Source: Schistocephalus solidus (lineage: Eukaryota > Platyhelminthes > Cestoda > Diphyllobothriidea > Diphyllobothriidae). Taken from it: 64,000 nt of DNA. The stretch's first letter is position 1. The number at the start of each line of letters is the position of its first letter. A program made the translations under genes and the position numbers. Below, piece after piece: positions 9,480 to 20,240 of the stretch. The notes beneath the pieces are model-generated. The model did no database searches and was not told the origin of the DNA. It worked only from the letters and a program-made list of their open reading frames with translations. Where the stretch lies: positions 1 through 64,000 of the forward strand of contig WEDG01005202.1 in the NCBI GenBank assembly GCA_017591395.1, read 5' to 3'.

Positions 9480-10757
9480 ATGGAATCTGAACCGGTTCCG
9501 ACGTATCAGGCATCCTCATTGAATGTTATCAGCACTATTGATTTCTCCTTAGAACTAATTCGCAAGCAAATAATTCGTCTAAAAAACTCGCACTCTTCGG
9601 GAACTGACGGTATTCCAAACTCAGTTATTAAGAGAGTGCCGAGCTTTCCCCGATTGCTTAGCCATGTATTCTCAGTTTATCTTTTAAACGGATTCTTTCC
9701 TGTCTCATGGAAGACATCTATTATTCTTCCTGTCTTCAAGTCGGGGTCTCGTTTGGACGTAAATAATTATCGAGGCGTTCACAAAACCCCGGCTCTCACA
9801 AAACTTCTTGAAAAAAATATTTTTAATCAAATTCTCGACTTTTGCTTTGAAAATAAGCTTTTAAGCGACTCACAATATGGTTTTCTACCTGGGAGATCAT
9901 GCGAAGTGTGTCACTTAGCTTTTCTTAACCTCGTCACTTCCCTTCGTAACGAGCATCAGTCAGTGATTGTGATCTACTTTGACCTGAGCAAAGCCTTTGA
10001 CAAGGTACCGCACAGACGTCTTCTAGTGAAACTGGAAGCCCTCGGCATCCGGCCTCCTCTCCTTGACTTCATTGGTTCCTACTTGTCTAACCGCAGCCAG
10101 AAGGTCCTAGTAGGTAATAGCTATTCGACGCCTCAACCGATCACGAGTGGCGTTTTTCAAGGCACGGTTCTAGGTCCCCTTCTCTTTACTCTGTACATTA
10201 ACGAAATTTCAACTTTACTCACAAATTCACAAAATTTCGTTTACGCTGACGATCTCAAGTGCATTTATTCATTTTCTAAAGACACTGCTAATAGTCGCGT
10301 TGACAAAATCAACACTGATCTACTTATGCTCTCACGTTGGAGCTGTACTTGGCAGATGGAATTTTCTCCATCCAAGAGCAGTTTCATGCGTTTTGGCCCC
10401 GCCAAGCTTCCTGGACCCCTAGTATTTCAAAATAGTACACTTTTAGAACGATCAACCATAAAAGACTTAGGTCTAAGTTACACGAATAAGCTAGCATTAT
10501 CGCCTCATGCAGATCGAATTTCCGCAAAGGCTGCACAGATATGTGGTTTTATATCACATAATTTCTTCCTTCCGGAAATAAAGTTAAACCTATACCGCAT
10601 GTTTGTTCTTCCTATCCTCGAATACTGCTGTCCCCTTTTTGGGCTGATGAACGCCTCTGACCGCAGTAAGATTGAAAAAAAGCTCAGAGGGTTTTTGCTC
10701 GAAAACTATTTTCTCTTCCTGGATCCAGTTTCTCTTATACGGATAGATGCCAGTTAG
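9480..10757 (+). pseudogene. LINE reverse transcriptase domain (copy A1)
   Basis: A 425-codon open segment contains the whole RT core: SGTDGIPNSVIK, NNYRGVHKTPALTKLLEK, GFLPGRSCEVCHLAF, IYFDLSKAFDKVPHRRLL (motif A with the catalytic Asp), SGVFQGTVLGPLLF (motif B), FVYADDLK near 10236-10256 (motif C with both catalytic Asp), SPSKSSFM (motif D) and KDLGLSYT. It belongs to the CR1/jockey group by order and spacing. The core looks catalytically intact, but the frame has no start at this point, is disconnected upstream by two stops, and loses its true frame near 10676-10690, where an AAAAAAA run replaces the shorter run in copies A2 and A3. Confidence 0.85.
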
Positions 10758-11110
10758 CAAACATTAAATTTCTGTGGGTAAGAAGACTCGAAGCTGGTCT
10801 CTGCTTCCTGTTTCGCGTTAATTCTAGCCCAAATATCCCACGAATTAACGCTCTCACTCCGGTAAATCGACCCTATGCCACTCGTAATTCCTCCATGATC
10901 AATTCACCACCCCTTAGCTCCACAACCAACCGGTCTCAGTTTTTTGCCTCCAAATATGCTTTCATATGGAATAATCTACCACTACAAATTAGATTGTCGT
11001 CTACATTAGCTATTTTCAAAACCAAATTACGCAAACATTTAACCTCGAAAGATATAAAGTCCTTATTGTCTGTTTCTTTCCCCGAAACTCGCAACTTTTT
11101 GGATTTTTGA
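10680..11110 (+). pseudogene. LINE ORF2 C-terminal region (copy A1)
   Basis: After the frameshift near 10680 the correct frame continues to a stop at 11108-11110. It carries the conserved C-terminal blocks of this family: LWVRRLEAGLCFLFRVNSS, NSSMINSPPLSSTTNRSQFF, YAFIWNNLPLQIRLSS and FKTKLRKHLTS. The same blocks occur at 12890-13150, 38850-39200 and, more diverged, at 60380-60660. Confidence 0.8.
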
Positions 11111-11908
11111 AAAGGGTCCTCCTGGTATTTGAGGCAGCTCCCTTGATATTATATGGGTCTCTAATTTTATTTTTCCATCATCCTCTGCAGAGTCAATCTT
11201 TGCATTCCACTTTTTCTTTCCCCTCCTTTTTAAACTAGCATTGCCAACTCTTGACAACCTTGATACTTTCCTTCGAATTTGCAACCCTGACGATAGTCTC
11301 CAGGATCTGTTGATGATCGAGGTGGGTTCTGATGGTTTCGCCTCTTTGGTGATGGACTATACAGTCAGCAAGGTCGCATCTCGATTATGTTCTCGTGCCC
11401 TCTACTGTCCCCTCTTCGTTTCGACCATGTTGTCTACGATGAGTTCGTCTTCTCTCACCTCCACTGGTGTTTATAAACAGTAGCTCTGACTGCTATATTA
11501 CCTCTTACCCGACAAGGAGCGTCCCGAACCCTCAAAAAGCAGTCAGCAACATCACAATACTATCCCATTGCATTTAGCTATTAATTTTTAAGTGAAGCAG
11601 TTTTTTTCTCAGATTTTCTTTTTTAAATTGGCGGCTCGCCGAACTCCGCCTCCGATTTAACGATAGGAGTTTTTTTTACTGCTTCTTTTCGAGTTCACCG
11701 TATATGCCAACGATTGTTGACTTTTGTTTTAAAAATGGCAAATCTTTTTGAATCGGATATGTTTACCATACTACTCATTTCTCCTGTTCATATGGATGCT
11801 CACATAGTGCAGCAATTATCCACTTTGTAATTATTTAAACCATGGTACTAAGTTTGTAATGATGGGGCCTTCTGGGCCTTCAATATACAATTAATTTATT
11901 TATTAAAA
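11111..11908 (+). other. 3' UTR and tail of LINE copy A1
   Basis: This segment matches 13200-14022 and 39200-39972 almost throughout, which defines the 3' UTR of the family at about 800 bases. It contains an inverted repeat at 11625-11635 and 11648-11658 and ends in AATTTATTTATT. The shared 3' sequence is where the element's own RT would be expected to bind its RNA. Confidence 0.8.
11625..11658 (+). promoter_or_regulatory. 3'-UTR hairpin of LINE family A (copy A1)
   Basis: AAATTGGCGGC and GCCTCCGATTT flank a short loop. The pairing has a couple of mismatches here but is perfect in the copy at 39687-39720. The same structure is present at 13740-13773. Confidence 0.6.
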
Positions 11909-14022
11909 CCTCCGCTCTAGCGAAACTTCTTGAAAAAATTATTTTTAATCAAATTCTCGACTTTTTCTTTGAAAATAAGCTCCTAAGCGACTCGCAATAT
12001 GGTTTTCTATCTGGGAGATCATGCGAAGTGTGTCACTTAGCTTTTCTCAACCTCGTCACTTCCCTTCGTAATGAGCAACAGTCAGTGGTTGTGATCTTCT
12101 TTGACCTGAGCAAAGCCTTTGACAAGGTACCGCACAGACGTCTTCTGGTGAAACTGGAAGCCCTCGGCATCCGGCCTACTCTCCTTGACTTCATTGGTTC
12201 CTACTAGTCTAACCGCAGCCAGAAGGTCTAAGTATGTAATATTTATTCAACGCCTCAGCCGATCACGAGTGGCGTTTTTTCAAGGCACGGTTCTAGGTCC
12301 CCTTCTCTTCATTCTGTACATTAAACGAAATTTCAACTTTACTCACAAATTCACAAAATTTCGTTTACGCTGACGATCTCAAGTGCATTTATTCATTTTC
12401 TAAAGACACTGCCAATAGTTGCGTTGATAAAATCAACACTGATCTACTTATGCTCTCACGTTGGAGCTGTACTTGGCAGATAATATTTTCTCCATCCAAG
12501 AGCAGTTTCATGTGTTTTGGCCCTGCCAAGCTTCCTGGACCCATAGTATTACAAAATAGTACACCTTTAGAACGATCAACCATAAAAAGACTTAGGTCTA
12601 AGTTACACAAATAAAGTAGCATTATCGCCCTAATGCAGATCGAATTTCTGCAAAGGCTGCACAGAAATGTGGTTTTATATCACATAATTTCTTCCTTCCG
12701 GAAATAAAGTTAAACCTATACCGCATGTTTGTTCTTCCTATCCTCGAATACTGCTGTCCCCTTTTTGGGCTGATGAACGCCTCTGACCGCAGTAAGATTG
12801 AAAAATTTCAGAGGGTTTTTACTCGAAGACTATTTTCTCTTCCTGGATCCAGTATCTCTTATAAGGATATATGCCAGTTAGCAAACATTAAAATTTTGTG
12901 GGTTAGAAGACTCGATGCCGGTCTCTGCTTCCTGTTTCGCGTTAACTCTAGCCCAAATCTCCCACGAATTAACGCTCTCACTCCGGTAGATCGACCCTAT
13001 GCCACTCGTAATTCCTCCATGATCATTTCACCATCTTTTAGCTCCACAGCTAATCGTTGTCAGTTTTTTGCCTCTAAATATGCTTTCATCTGGAATAATC
13101 TTCGACTGCAAATTAGGTTGTCGTCCACATTAGCTATTTTCAAAACAAACTAACGCAAACATTTAAACTTCGGAAGATATAAAGTCCTTATTGTCTGTTT
13201 CCTTCCCAAACTCGCAACTTTTGGATTTCAAAAAGGGTCCTCCTGGTATTTGAGGCAGCTCCCTTAATATTCTATTGTTCTCTAATTATATTTTCATCAT
13301 CCTCTGCAGAGTCAATCTTTGCATTCACTTTTTCACCCCCCCCCTTTTAAACTAGCATCGCCAACTCTTGACTACCTTGATACTTTCCTCCGAATTTGCA
13401 ACCTCGACGATGGTGTCCAGGTTCAGTTGATGATCAAGGCGGGTTCTTATGGTTTTGTCTCTTTGATTGGTGGACTATGTAGTCGGCAAGGTCGCATCTC
13501 GATGATGATAACGTGACCTCTACTGTCCCCTCTTCGTTTCGACCCTGGTGTCCACGATGAGTTCGTCCTCTCTCGCCACCACTGGTGGTTTCAAACAGTA
13601 GCTCTGAATGCTTTATTATCTCTCACACGACAAGGAGTGTTCCGAACCCTCATACGTTGTCAGCAACATCACAATGCTATCCAATTGCATCTAGCTATTA
13701 ATTGTTTAGTGAAACAGTTTTTTTCTCCTAATTTTTTTTAAACTGGCGGCTTGCCGAACTCCGCCTCCAATTTAACCAGATGAGTTTTTTTACTGCTTCG
13801 TTTCTAATTCACCGTTTATGTTAAAGATTGCTGACGATTGTTGTAAAAATGGCAAATCGTTCTGAATCGGACATGCCTACCATATTGTTCATTTCTGCTG
13901 ATAATATGGCTGCTCACATAGTGCAGCAATTATCCACTTTGTATTTATTTATACCGCGATACTAAGTTTGAAATGACGGGGCTCTCTGGGCCTTAAATAT
14001 ACAATTTATTATTTTTATTATT
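11909..14022 (+). mobile_element. LINE family A, older copy, 3' segment (copy A2)
   Basis: This resumes the older element at the codons for TPALAKLLEK, six bases downstream of where 6133-6497 stops, and runs to a 3' tail near 14022. The RT motifs are readable: GFLSGRSCEVCHLAF, FFDLSKAFDKVPHRRLL, a broken motif B and YADDLK near 12366. Damage includes a TAG at about 12207, a T6 run at 12275-12280 (T5 in copy A1) that shifts the frame in motif B, an extra A near 12325, and an extra A near 12590. A 142-codon piece at 12725-13153 holds the C-terminal region. The 3' UTR and hairpin (13740-13773) are preserved. Confidence 0.85.
12725..13153 (+). pseudogene. LINE ORF2 C-terminal region (copy A2)
   Basis: This 142-codon open segment begins in the conserved FVLPILEYCCPLFGLMN block after the RT palm and continues through FQRVFTRRLFSLPGSS, LWVRRLDAGLCFLFRVNSS, YAFIWNNLRLQIRLSS and a truncated FKTN. 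It preserves the correct frame across the site where copy A1 is shifted. A stop replaces the expected lysine codons near 13151. Confidence 0.75.
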
Positions 14023-14039
14023 ATATCCTTAGAGCATAG

Positions 14040-14660
14040 GAAAACACTTACGAGAAACGCATCCTTTTCTAAAACACGTTGACCTTAAGGGGTTTATGCG
14101 GGATCGATGACAAACGTAGTCGTATTTTTCAGCTGGTTCCGAGTAAATGTGGTCTTAAACCCGTATTGCAATGGATAGATCTCCAAAAGGTTAAGAGAAA
14201 AAAGTAAATGGACACCCCAATTATGTTTTTTATCCATTTTTGGGAATGCTAATATAGGTTCTAAAGTGTTAGATTATTGTTTTCGATAAGGCCATTCCAT
14301 GCTGCGTGGTAAGGATATCAAATTATTCCTTAAATAGTCGTGAATTAAAGTTGGCCCAATAATCGGAGCGTAGCACGGGTGGTGTGTACCACCTATCAAC
14401 CCATTCGTGAGTGCTAACGGTTGCAATGGATCGGGAGCCCTGGGCTATTTGCGGTAGGACCTTAACTCATTTCGTCAAGAAGCAACAATAACAAGGATGT
14501 ATTCATAGCCGCTACCTGTAGTTGGACAGGCCCATATAATGTCTAAACATACACGCTCACCAGCGAAACCGATGATCATCGGACGATTCCTCTAAATGTG
14601 CTACAAAAACACAATTAAGAGGGTGTTCACTAAAATTTCGTTTAAAACAGGAATATTTGT
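14040..14660 (-). pseudogene. Ty3/gypsy integrase remnant
   Basis: On the minus strand, in shifting frames, I can read the core of a retroelement integrase. From about 14560 down: AGERVCLDI, a GSGYEYILVIV block, then IATVSTHEWVDRWYTPPVLR near 14420-14380 and NFNSRLFKE near 14340. These match the order of the rve core, including the first catalytic Asp (in LDI) and the region around the second (the expected HSDRG is degraded). Downstream, near 14230-14110, a stretch resembles the FAYN..VH.ST..SPH.LV.GRE block that follows the core in gypsy integrases. At least two stops and several frameshifts interrupt it. No LTR was recognised beside it. Confidence 0.55.
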
Positions 14661-14879
14661 TTAGGATGATAAAATTTTAAGGTAGATTATAAAACTGGAT
14701 TTGCCTAACTTAGGTCGTAGTGTTGTCTTCAGAGTTGCTAACGTTAAAACGTGTTTGATACACAATTAACAAAGGAGCGAAAAACATGCTATTGTCAGCC
14801 CAATCGTCTATAGAGCGAGAAAAGTATTTGCTTATTGACAGTCATCTTTGAAGAAGATATCAACAGTGGCTACCACGAG

Positions 14880-15092
14880 GTCCAAAATCATGTATTAACA
14901 AGAAAGGATTTCTTTGGGAGACGTTCTGTAGAACAAACGAAAATGCAGCCTTTCTAAGCACACAAAGATTAAAGGAACAAAGTGAAAGGCTTGATAAAAA
15001 ATGTCAGCATTACAAGAACGGTTTTCTCCACCGTGCAGTGCAAAACCCAAATTTCTCTACAGCTACTTACGAAACAACATACATAACTGGAA
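14880..15092 (+). pseudogene. LINE ORF2 linker fragment
   Basis: A plus-strand frame gives KKGFLWETFCRTNENAAF then QSERLDKKCQHYKNGFLHRA and, after a one-base slip, QNPKFLYSYLRNN. This is the Trp/Lys-rich linker that lies between endonuclease and RT in CR1/jockey-type LINEs; the LINE B copy at 23959-24040 has the matching QNPKLVYSYLRR. It is an isolated fragment ending close to the tail of the minus-strand LINE at 15105. Confidence 0.6.
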
Positions 15093-15104
15093 CCCCTTTT
15101 CTTT

Positions 15105-15890
15105 TCTTTTTTTATTTATTGAATTGGTTTATTTATTTATTGCTAGTTTACAGTAGAGTGTGGAGCTGACAGTGAAATAACTCCTGATCGTTCTTATAAG
15201 TGTTTTACAGGCGAAAAAACTGCAGCTTATTGAGTGATTAAAGTTAAGGAGAGGGAGTGTTTGATACAGGTGCACCCTATAGTACTTCCTTTTTCAGTGT
15301 TATAGATCCGGTTTTTTGCACCGGCAGGTGTGTCGGCGAACGGCTGCTCACTGTCGACTGCGGAATATGCCAATTAAGGACTGAGGAGCCAGCAATATTG
15401 CCCTCAGCACAGGATTCAGAGTCCACGAACGCCATCATAACGGAGGAGAGCTTCAGTAGAGGCAGCACCAAAAATTCGTGGAAGGTGTTCTGAATGTAGA
15501 AAACTAGTGACCGCTCTCGTAAACAAAGGATATTTTTGCTGAATTTTGATACTTCTGGGTAGGTTATTCCAGATTGCTATAGCGTTTACCGAAACATTTT
15601 GACGGTATCGAAACGTGCGTGCCAGAGGAAGAAATAAAAGTACATCTCGATGACTTTTGCGCCGATAGTGGTCGAGCTGCCTCAGGGTAATAAGGGGATT
15701 AAAGTTTTGACTGTTTAAAAGTTTAAACAGTAAAAATATTACCGACTGTAATCTGCAAAGTCCTAACGTTTCAGGGTAAGTAAGCTTGTAGCATTTTTGG
15801 TAGGACAGGTTCCGGTCATATGAAGAGAGAAATCTTTGCGTAAATAAATGCTGAACCAAATCTATCATCTTCCATTCACGTGCGTGCTAA
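15105..15890 (-). mobile_element. LINE family C, 5'-truncated 3' end (copy C1)
   Basis: Read on the minus strand this matches the end of the plus-strand copy at 28770-30655: the RT C-terminus, then a 3' UTR with the CTGCAGTTTTTTCGCCTG region, ending in an AATAAATAAATAAA tail that lies at 15111-15143 on the plus strand. The element is truncated inside the region after the RT palm. A second poly-T tract at 15099-15120 extends the tail. Confidence 0.8.
15416..15868 (-). pseudogene. LINE family C, ORF2 C-terminus
   Basis: The 150-codon frame contains the C-terminal signature of family C: LVQHLFTQRFL, YLTYPETLGL-like text, LRLQSVIFLLFKLL, DHYRRKSHRDVLLFLPLART and VSVNAIAIWNNLPRSIK. The corresponding part of copy C2 (29860-30200) is broken by stops, so this copy gives the better view of the domain. 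Its start is an internal ATG, because the element is truncated upstream. Confidence 0.7.
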
Positions 15891-16194
15891 AGGTTTAATA
15901 GAATTGAGCAGTATTCCAGACTAGATCTTATGTGCATTTTATAAAGGCTGGTTGCAATATTGATGGTTTAAAATATTTCTGAGAATAAACCCTGTAGTTT
16001 GTCACGAATTCGAGACTATAACGGTGCGTGCTCTGATCGATATTATATGCCCACATCCTTATGAGGGTATTGAAATATGGAAAAGTAAAAGCTAAATGGA
16101 ACATTTTGTCAGTTTCTTAAGTCGGATTTCCCCAAGATGCTGTTTTTTCCTACTTGTTAAAAGACAATAGGAGTGCTTAGTTTTCAGCATATTC
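15891..16194. other. Spacer, nothing recognised
   Basis: AT-rich sequence between two LINE remnants. No open frame, repeat or RNA gene stood out. Confidence 0.5.
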
Positions 16195-17650
16195 TGTTTC
16201 GCGAAGAAGCAAATATCAAAAAACTAAGAAGCTCGAAGTAACACATATTCCCCTGCCCTGAAGACATTCCAGGAAGTCTGCTCTTTGAACTCGCTCAAGA
16301 GCTGGCCAAAATGCTATCCAATCTGGGCCGGAAATCTTTTGATACTGGAATTATTCCCACAGTCTGAAAAACAGCCCACATTACACCTCTTTACAAAATC
16401 GGTACTCATGCGCTTACGACCAAATACTGGCCATCACTCTGACCTCCATCTGTTGCAAGGTTATGGAGAAGATCATCAGAAAAATATTTGAGGATTTATT
16501 TGAAAACTCACAACCTATTGCCCGATGCACAGTTCGACTTTTGTAAGGGAAGATCATGCGAGGCAATGCTTGTAAAAATAACTCAATAGCAAAAGCAATT
16601 ATGCATGTGGCCTATATTGATTTCCGTAAAAACTTCGATAGTGTTCTGCACTAGCGTTATTTTGCACAAATTGAGAGTGCTTGGTATCGGAAGAAATCTT
16701 CCTTCGTGGATTAAGGATTTCTCCGTTGGTCGTTCCCAAGTTGACTGTGTCTGGGAAGGGTGATCAAGGCAGACAATTATAGAGTATGGAGTCCAAAAAT
16801 GTTCAGTTCTCGGACCAACACGCTTTATCTTGTTCCTTAATGATTGTGAACCGGAATTGAACTGTGAGTGTACCATGTCTGTGGATAATATAAAAATATG
16901 GAAAGTCATCCACAATGGTACCTGTGAAGCAAATATTCAAAAACATATTCGTTGATTGGGCTCCGTCCTTGCGTCTTGGTAAAAGAAACCCGGTCTACGT
17001 GACCCTACTATCTGAACGGAATGCCACTGCGAGAAGCATAACACAAAATAATCGTGGCGTTTCGATGAGAGAAAATTTAAAGCCTTTTTCACTATTTTGC
17101 AAGGTGGTTTAGGCCACAAATTAAATGCTTTGCACAATGAAGTGGGAATTTACAGTTTTTGACGCAGATTATTTTTCTAAAGTCTTTGGTACGCTTGGAA
17201 GACTGCACCTTGAATACGCGGTCCAGGCCTAAAGACCATGGATGCAGGAGGATTGCAATCAGTTCGAAAGGGTGCAGCGACGAGCCACTAAATTAGTTGG
17301 AGGTCAAGGTGCATTGTGATAGAAGATCACCTCAATAACAGAAATATATATTTTCTGAGTTATAGGCAATTGCACGTAGACTTGATAAAACTTTCCGTAT
17401 GTTGCTTGGCATGAACTGCGCCCTCATATGTGGTGACGTTTCCAACTCGCCCGACAATTGATTTCCAGGAGCATCCCTTCAAACTACATATGCCCCATGG
17501 AAGATTGGTATGGGGAATTATTTATTTTCCAATCGTGTCTTGGAACCGCAAAATAACTAACCCGAGGCAAGTTTTCCTGTCTCAACTTCTGGTGAATTTC
17601 AAAAATCGGCTTGACCTATATATGCTGCAACACCATGTGACTATGTGACT
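16195..17650 (+). mobile_element. LINE family B, heavily decayed (copy B2)
   Basis: Conserved blocks appear in order but in changing frames: IKKLRSSK then the SPGP-equivalent and IPGSLLFELAQELAK (16205-16315), the SFDTGIIPTV/AHITPLYK region (16340-16395), a GKSCE-like block (16545), the motif A region near 16610-16640, GVQKCSVLGPTRFILFLND (16785-16845, motif B), SVDNIKIW near 16880-16905 where FADDIKIW is expected (motif C), LEYAVQA (17210), FERVQRRATKLVGGQ (17255-17300), LSYRQLHVDLI (17355-17390) and EHPFKLH near 17470. The second catalytic Asp is lost (VDN). Many stops are present, and no tail is visible at the end. Confidence 0.75.
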
Positions 17651-18085
17651 GTCTAACCTTATAACAGCAATTTACTACGTGAATCTGTCTACATTTATTT
17701 CACTGTAATTTTTGGCATTGTTTTTAATTCTTGGGATTTAAGGTGGCAAAAAGCGAGTTCAAAAGCGTAAGCCTATTCTCCTCAGATATACTGAACTGAA
17801 ATGAAGAATGAAGCTGTTGATAGCATAAATATACGAATAAGTAACACATTCTTAAAAATACATATGTTAGCAGATGATTTGCGAGTTAACGTTACTTTTC
17901 TTTCAAAATTAATCAATTAAGATCAGCTCTGTCAGACCAAGAATTAAAAATTGTTTACTAATATTAAGAGATTTACGTCCATCAAGACGGGGCACGACCA
18001 CAATACCATCGTTCTGGAAGATAGTGCTCTGATAATAATATAAAAAAACATGTGAACTGGACAAAATACGTTTCATCGAATATCC
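17651..18085. other. Spacer, nothing recognised
   Basis: AT-rich sequence between two LINE B fragments without a readable domain. Confidence 0.5.
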
Positions 18086-18815
18086 TGCTCAGTAATTGGG
18101 GACAAAAACTTACTGGAAATTTTCAAGTCACACTCAACTGGCCTAGAAAAACCACCAAGCAAAGAGCACAACACCCTTGAGAAGCTCCAAAGACGAGCAA
18201 CCAAGCTTGTTCAAGGTCAAAGCTGCCTGCCTTACGAGACACGATTGTCTAATCTTGATCTGTTTCCTCTGGACTATAGACAGCTACGCGGCGACTTAAT
18301 ACAAGCCTTTCGAATGCTGCGGCTTCAGGATTGTTGCCTTGCATCTGGCGACTTCTTTGAGCTGGCCACTACCACTACTTTGCGAGGGCATCCCATTAAA
18401 CTACGAGTGACAGGTGCAAGACTCGACACAAGAAGGTTCTTCTTCTCCAACAGAGTGATTAAGGCCTGGAATGCTCTGCCGGCCAACATAATAATGTCCC
18501 CATCCGTTGACACTTTTAAGCGGAAGTTTGACCAGTACAGCCATAAGTACCACCACGAAATCCGAACCTAACACATATCCTGAAACATATTCCCATCCAC
18601 AATTTCCGCGTCATATAACATACTTCTTCCTATTTTTGAGTAACATTATTTTATAATTGTTTGTCCGATGCCCTGCAGTGTGTCCGTGAGATAACCCTTT
18701 GTCCAACGTCCATTATATGTCAGCCTTTTTAATTTACAGTGTCACTGACATCAATAGGGAGCTCAAAGGCTTCGCCTATATTTCCCTTAATAAAACTGAA
18801 CTGAACTGAAAAAAA
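18086..18815 (+). mobile_element. LINE family B-like 3' end (copy B3)
   Basis: A 5'-truncated copy covering the last part of ORF2 and the 3' UTR. It begins around EKLQRRATKLVQGQSCLPYE (18178-18237), continues through the 108-codon segment at 18245-18571, and ends with AATAAAACTGAACTGAACTG followed by A8. The pentamer tail (AACTG)n differs from the (AATTG)n of copy B1, although the encoded C-termini are clearly homologous. Confidence 0.8.
18245..18571 (+). pseudogene. LINE family B ORF2 C-terminus (copy B3)
   Basis: The open segment reads LDLFPLDYRQLRGDLIQAF, SGDFFELATTTTLRGHPIK, LDTRRFFFSNRVIKAWNALP and PSVDTFKRKFDQY. This is the standard tail of many CR1/jockey ORF2 proteins, and it is also seen in phage-like and telomere-associated RTs of invertebrates. 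It is undamaged as far as it goes. The start codon is merely the first ATG of a truncated frame. Confidence 0.75.
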
Positions 18816-20240
18816 ATATTGAAGAAAGCATTGCGCTACTGAAATCAACCACAATTAGGGTAAATAATGAAGAACTGGCGCGCTGTGAGGGATAACGAGA
18901 ACTCATTAGCAGAGTGTAACGATTAGAAGGAGACCTTGATCCTCGTTGAAAATGAAAGCAGTACTCATCAGATATAACAAAAATAAATCGCAGGAACTAG
19001 ATGCAAAAGAGCAGAAAAAGATCAGCAGACTAAACTGTACAAAATCGCAAGGGAATGGTAAAGGTCGATGTACAAAATATTTAGCGAAAAAACTAAGCGA
19101 AGTCATTCGAAAAAAAACTCTGAATCCGTTGAAATTCAGGGGCCAAAAAGAAAATAGGTAAGGATGCAAATATGGCTTGCATTTCCCAGGGTTGGTAAAT
19201 CTGCGGCCCCCAGGATCCGTCTGTACATTAGTAAATCAGCGATCAATTGTCCGTGGAAAATCGCAAAAAGTAACTTTCGGGTAGCTCCAACACCACGAAA
19301 GAGCGCTTGCAGCACGCCCTATGTCCGTCGGGCTACATTGGAATTTGCCATTGTAGCCAGCAAAGCAAAAGCATAGAAGTGTTCACCACAAATGCCTCCG
19401 ACCTATCTACAGACATGGATATCACAACCAAAATTTAAGCTCCCCTGGAGCTATTCGAGCGAATGCAGTAGCAAAAGAACTTGCGCTGTTTGAAAGCTCC
19501 AAAGCGATGCCTGAAAATCAGCTAACAGATTCAGCGATGAAGACCAATTTGAACACAGTAATGAAGGGAGTAAAAAAGTGTATGCCTTAATCCTCAATCA
19601 CTAAAAACTAACCAGGATGCAGGCACAGGTTTTTTCCCTGGCAGATAATTTTGTCTTGTTCTTCCGAGTGGACCCAAGGCTATTGGTTAAACTTCGAAAT
19701 AAATGGTACATCAGAATCAGTCAAAATTCAAAAATTTATTGAGTGATACTTACGAACCCGGTGTGGTGGTCGACTTTTAAAAGACCATTTGACTGGGGCC
19801 TCGCATGAGAAATGAAATGCAAAAGATTCTTTCAAAACCATTGAACTTCACCTTGGGAAGCAAACAGCAGGTAGGTATACTGCTGTCTTGAAAGTCGAAA
19901 CAACGAAACAATCATCCTGGAGCATTATTTTCAGTCGGACTACTCTCCCATCGATCGGATGATAATGATGACACTGTTAATAGAATTAAAAAGGCATCAC
20001 TGTGAGAGAAAACGAACCTGAAAATAGTGGACAACAAAATCATAAAAAGAGTGCGCTCGTTTTATGGGATCATCCGGTGACTGACAGCAACCACGCCGGT
20101 CAACAGCCCTACCAAAGGCCTATGAATTTGAACCCAAACAGGGGATTGGGCATATCTTGTGAAATATCCAGCAATTATTGTCAGGCGCATGAAACAACAA
20201 ACAATCTCCAGAAATTAAGAGAACAAAACAAGATGATGAT
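18816..20240 (+). other. Possible LINE D leader / ORF1 region, unconfirmed
   Basis: This stretch precedes a LINE whose endonuclease begins near 20270. Short plus-strand frames (18946-19161, Lys-rich; 20002-20274, with KKSALVLWDHPVTDSN) sit where an ORF1 and the start of ORF2 would be expected. The second could be a decayed ORF1 core block, but the match is weak. I cannot name a protein here. Confidence 0.3.

Larger units (their letters stand above)
6498..11908 (+). mobile_element. CR1/jockey-type LINE family A, probably full length (copy A1)
   Basis: This is the most complete element in the window, about 5.4 kb: a 5' leader (6498-6835), intact ORF1 (6836-8254), ORF2 with endonuclease and reverse transcriptase (8251-11110, damaged), and a 3' UTR with a hairpin ending in an ATTTATTTATT tail. 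Both ends are fixed because it interrupts a sibling copy whose halves end at 6497 and resume at 11909. Compared with the uninterrupted copy at 36950, about six target bases are missing and no target-site duplication is visible. ORF2 is inactivated by a lost T near 8982, stops at 9108 and 9261, and a frameshift near 10680. It therefore cannot supply active ORF2, although it could still make ORF1 protein. Confidence 0.85.

Noticed and set aside
12389..12622. Minus-strand 77-codon frame, also seen at 38344-38538
   Set aside because: It is the shadow of the LINE A reverse transcriptase on the opposite strand. It recurs only because the LINE recurs.
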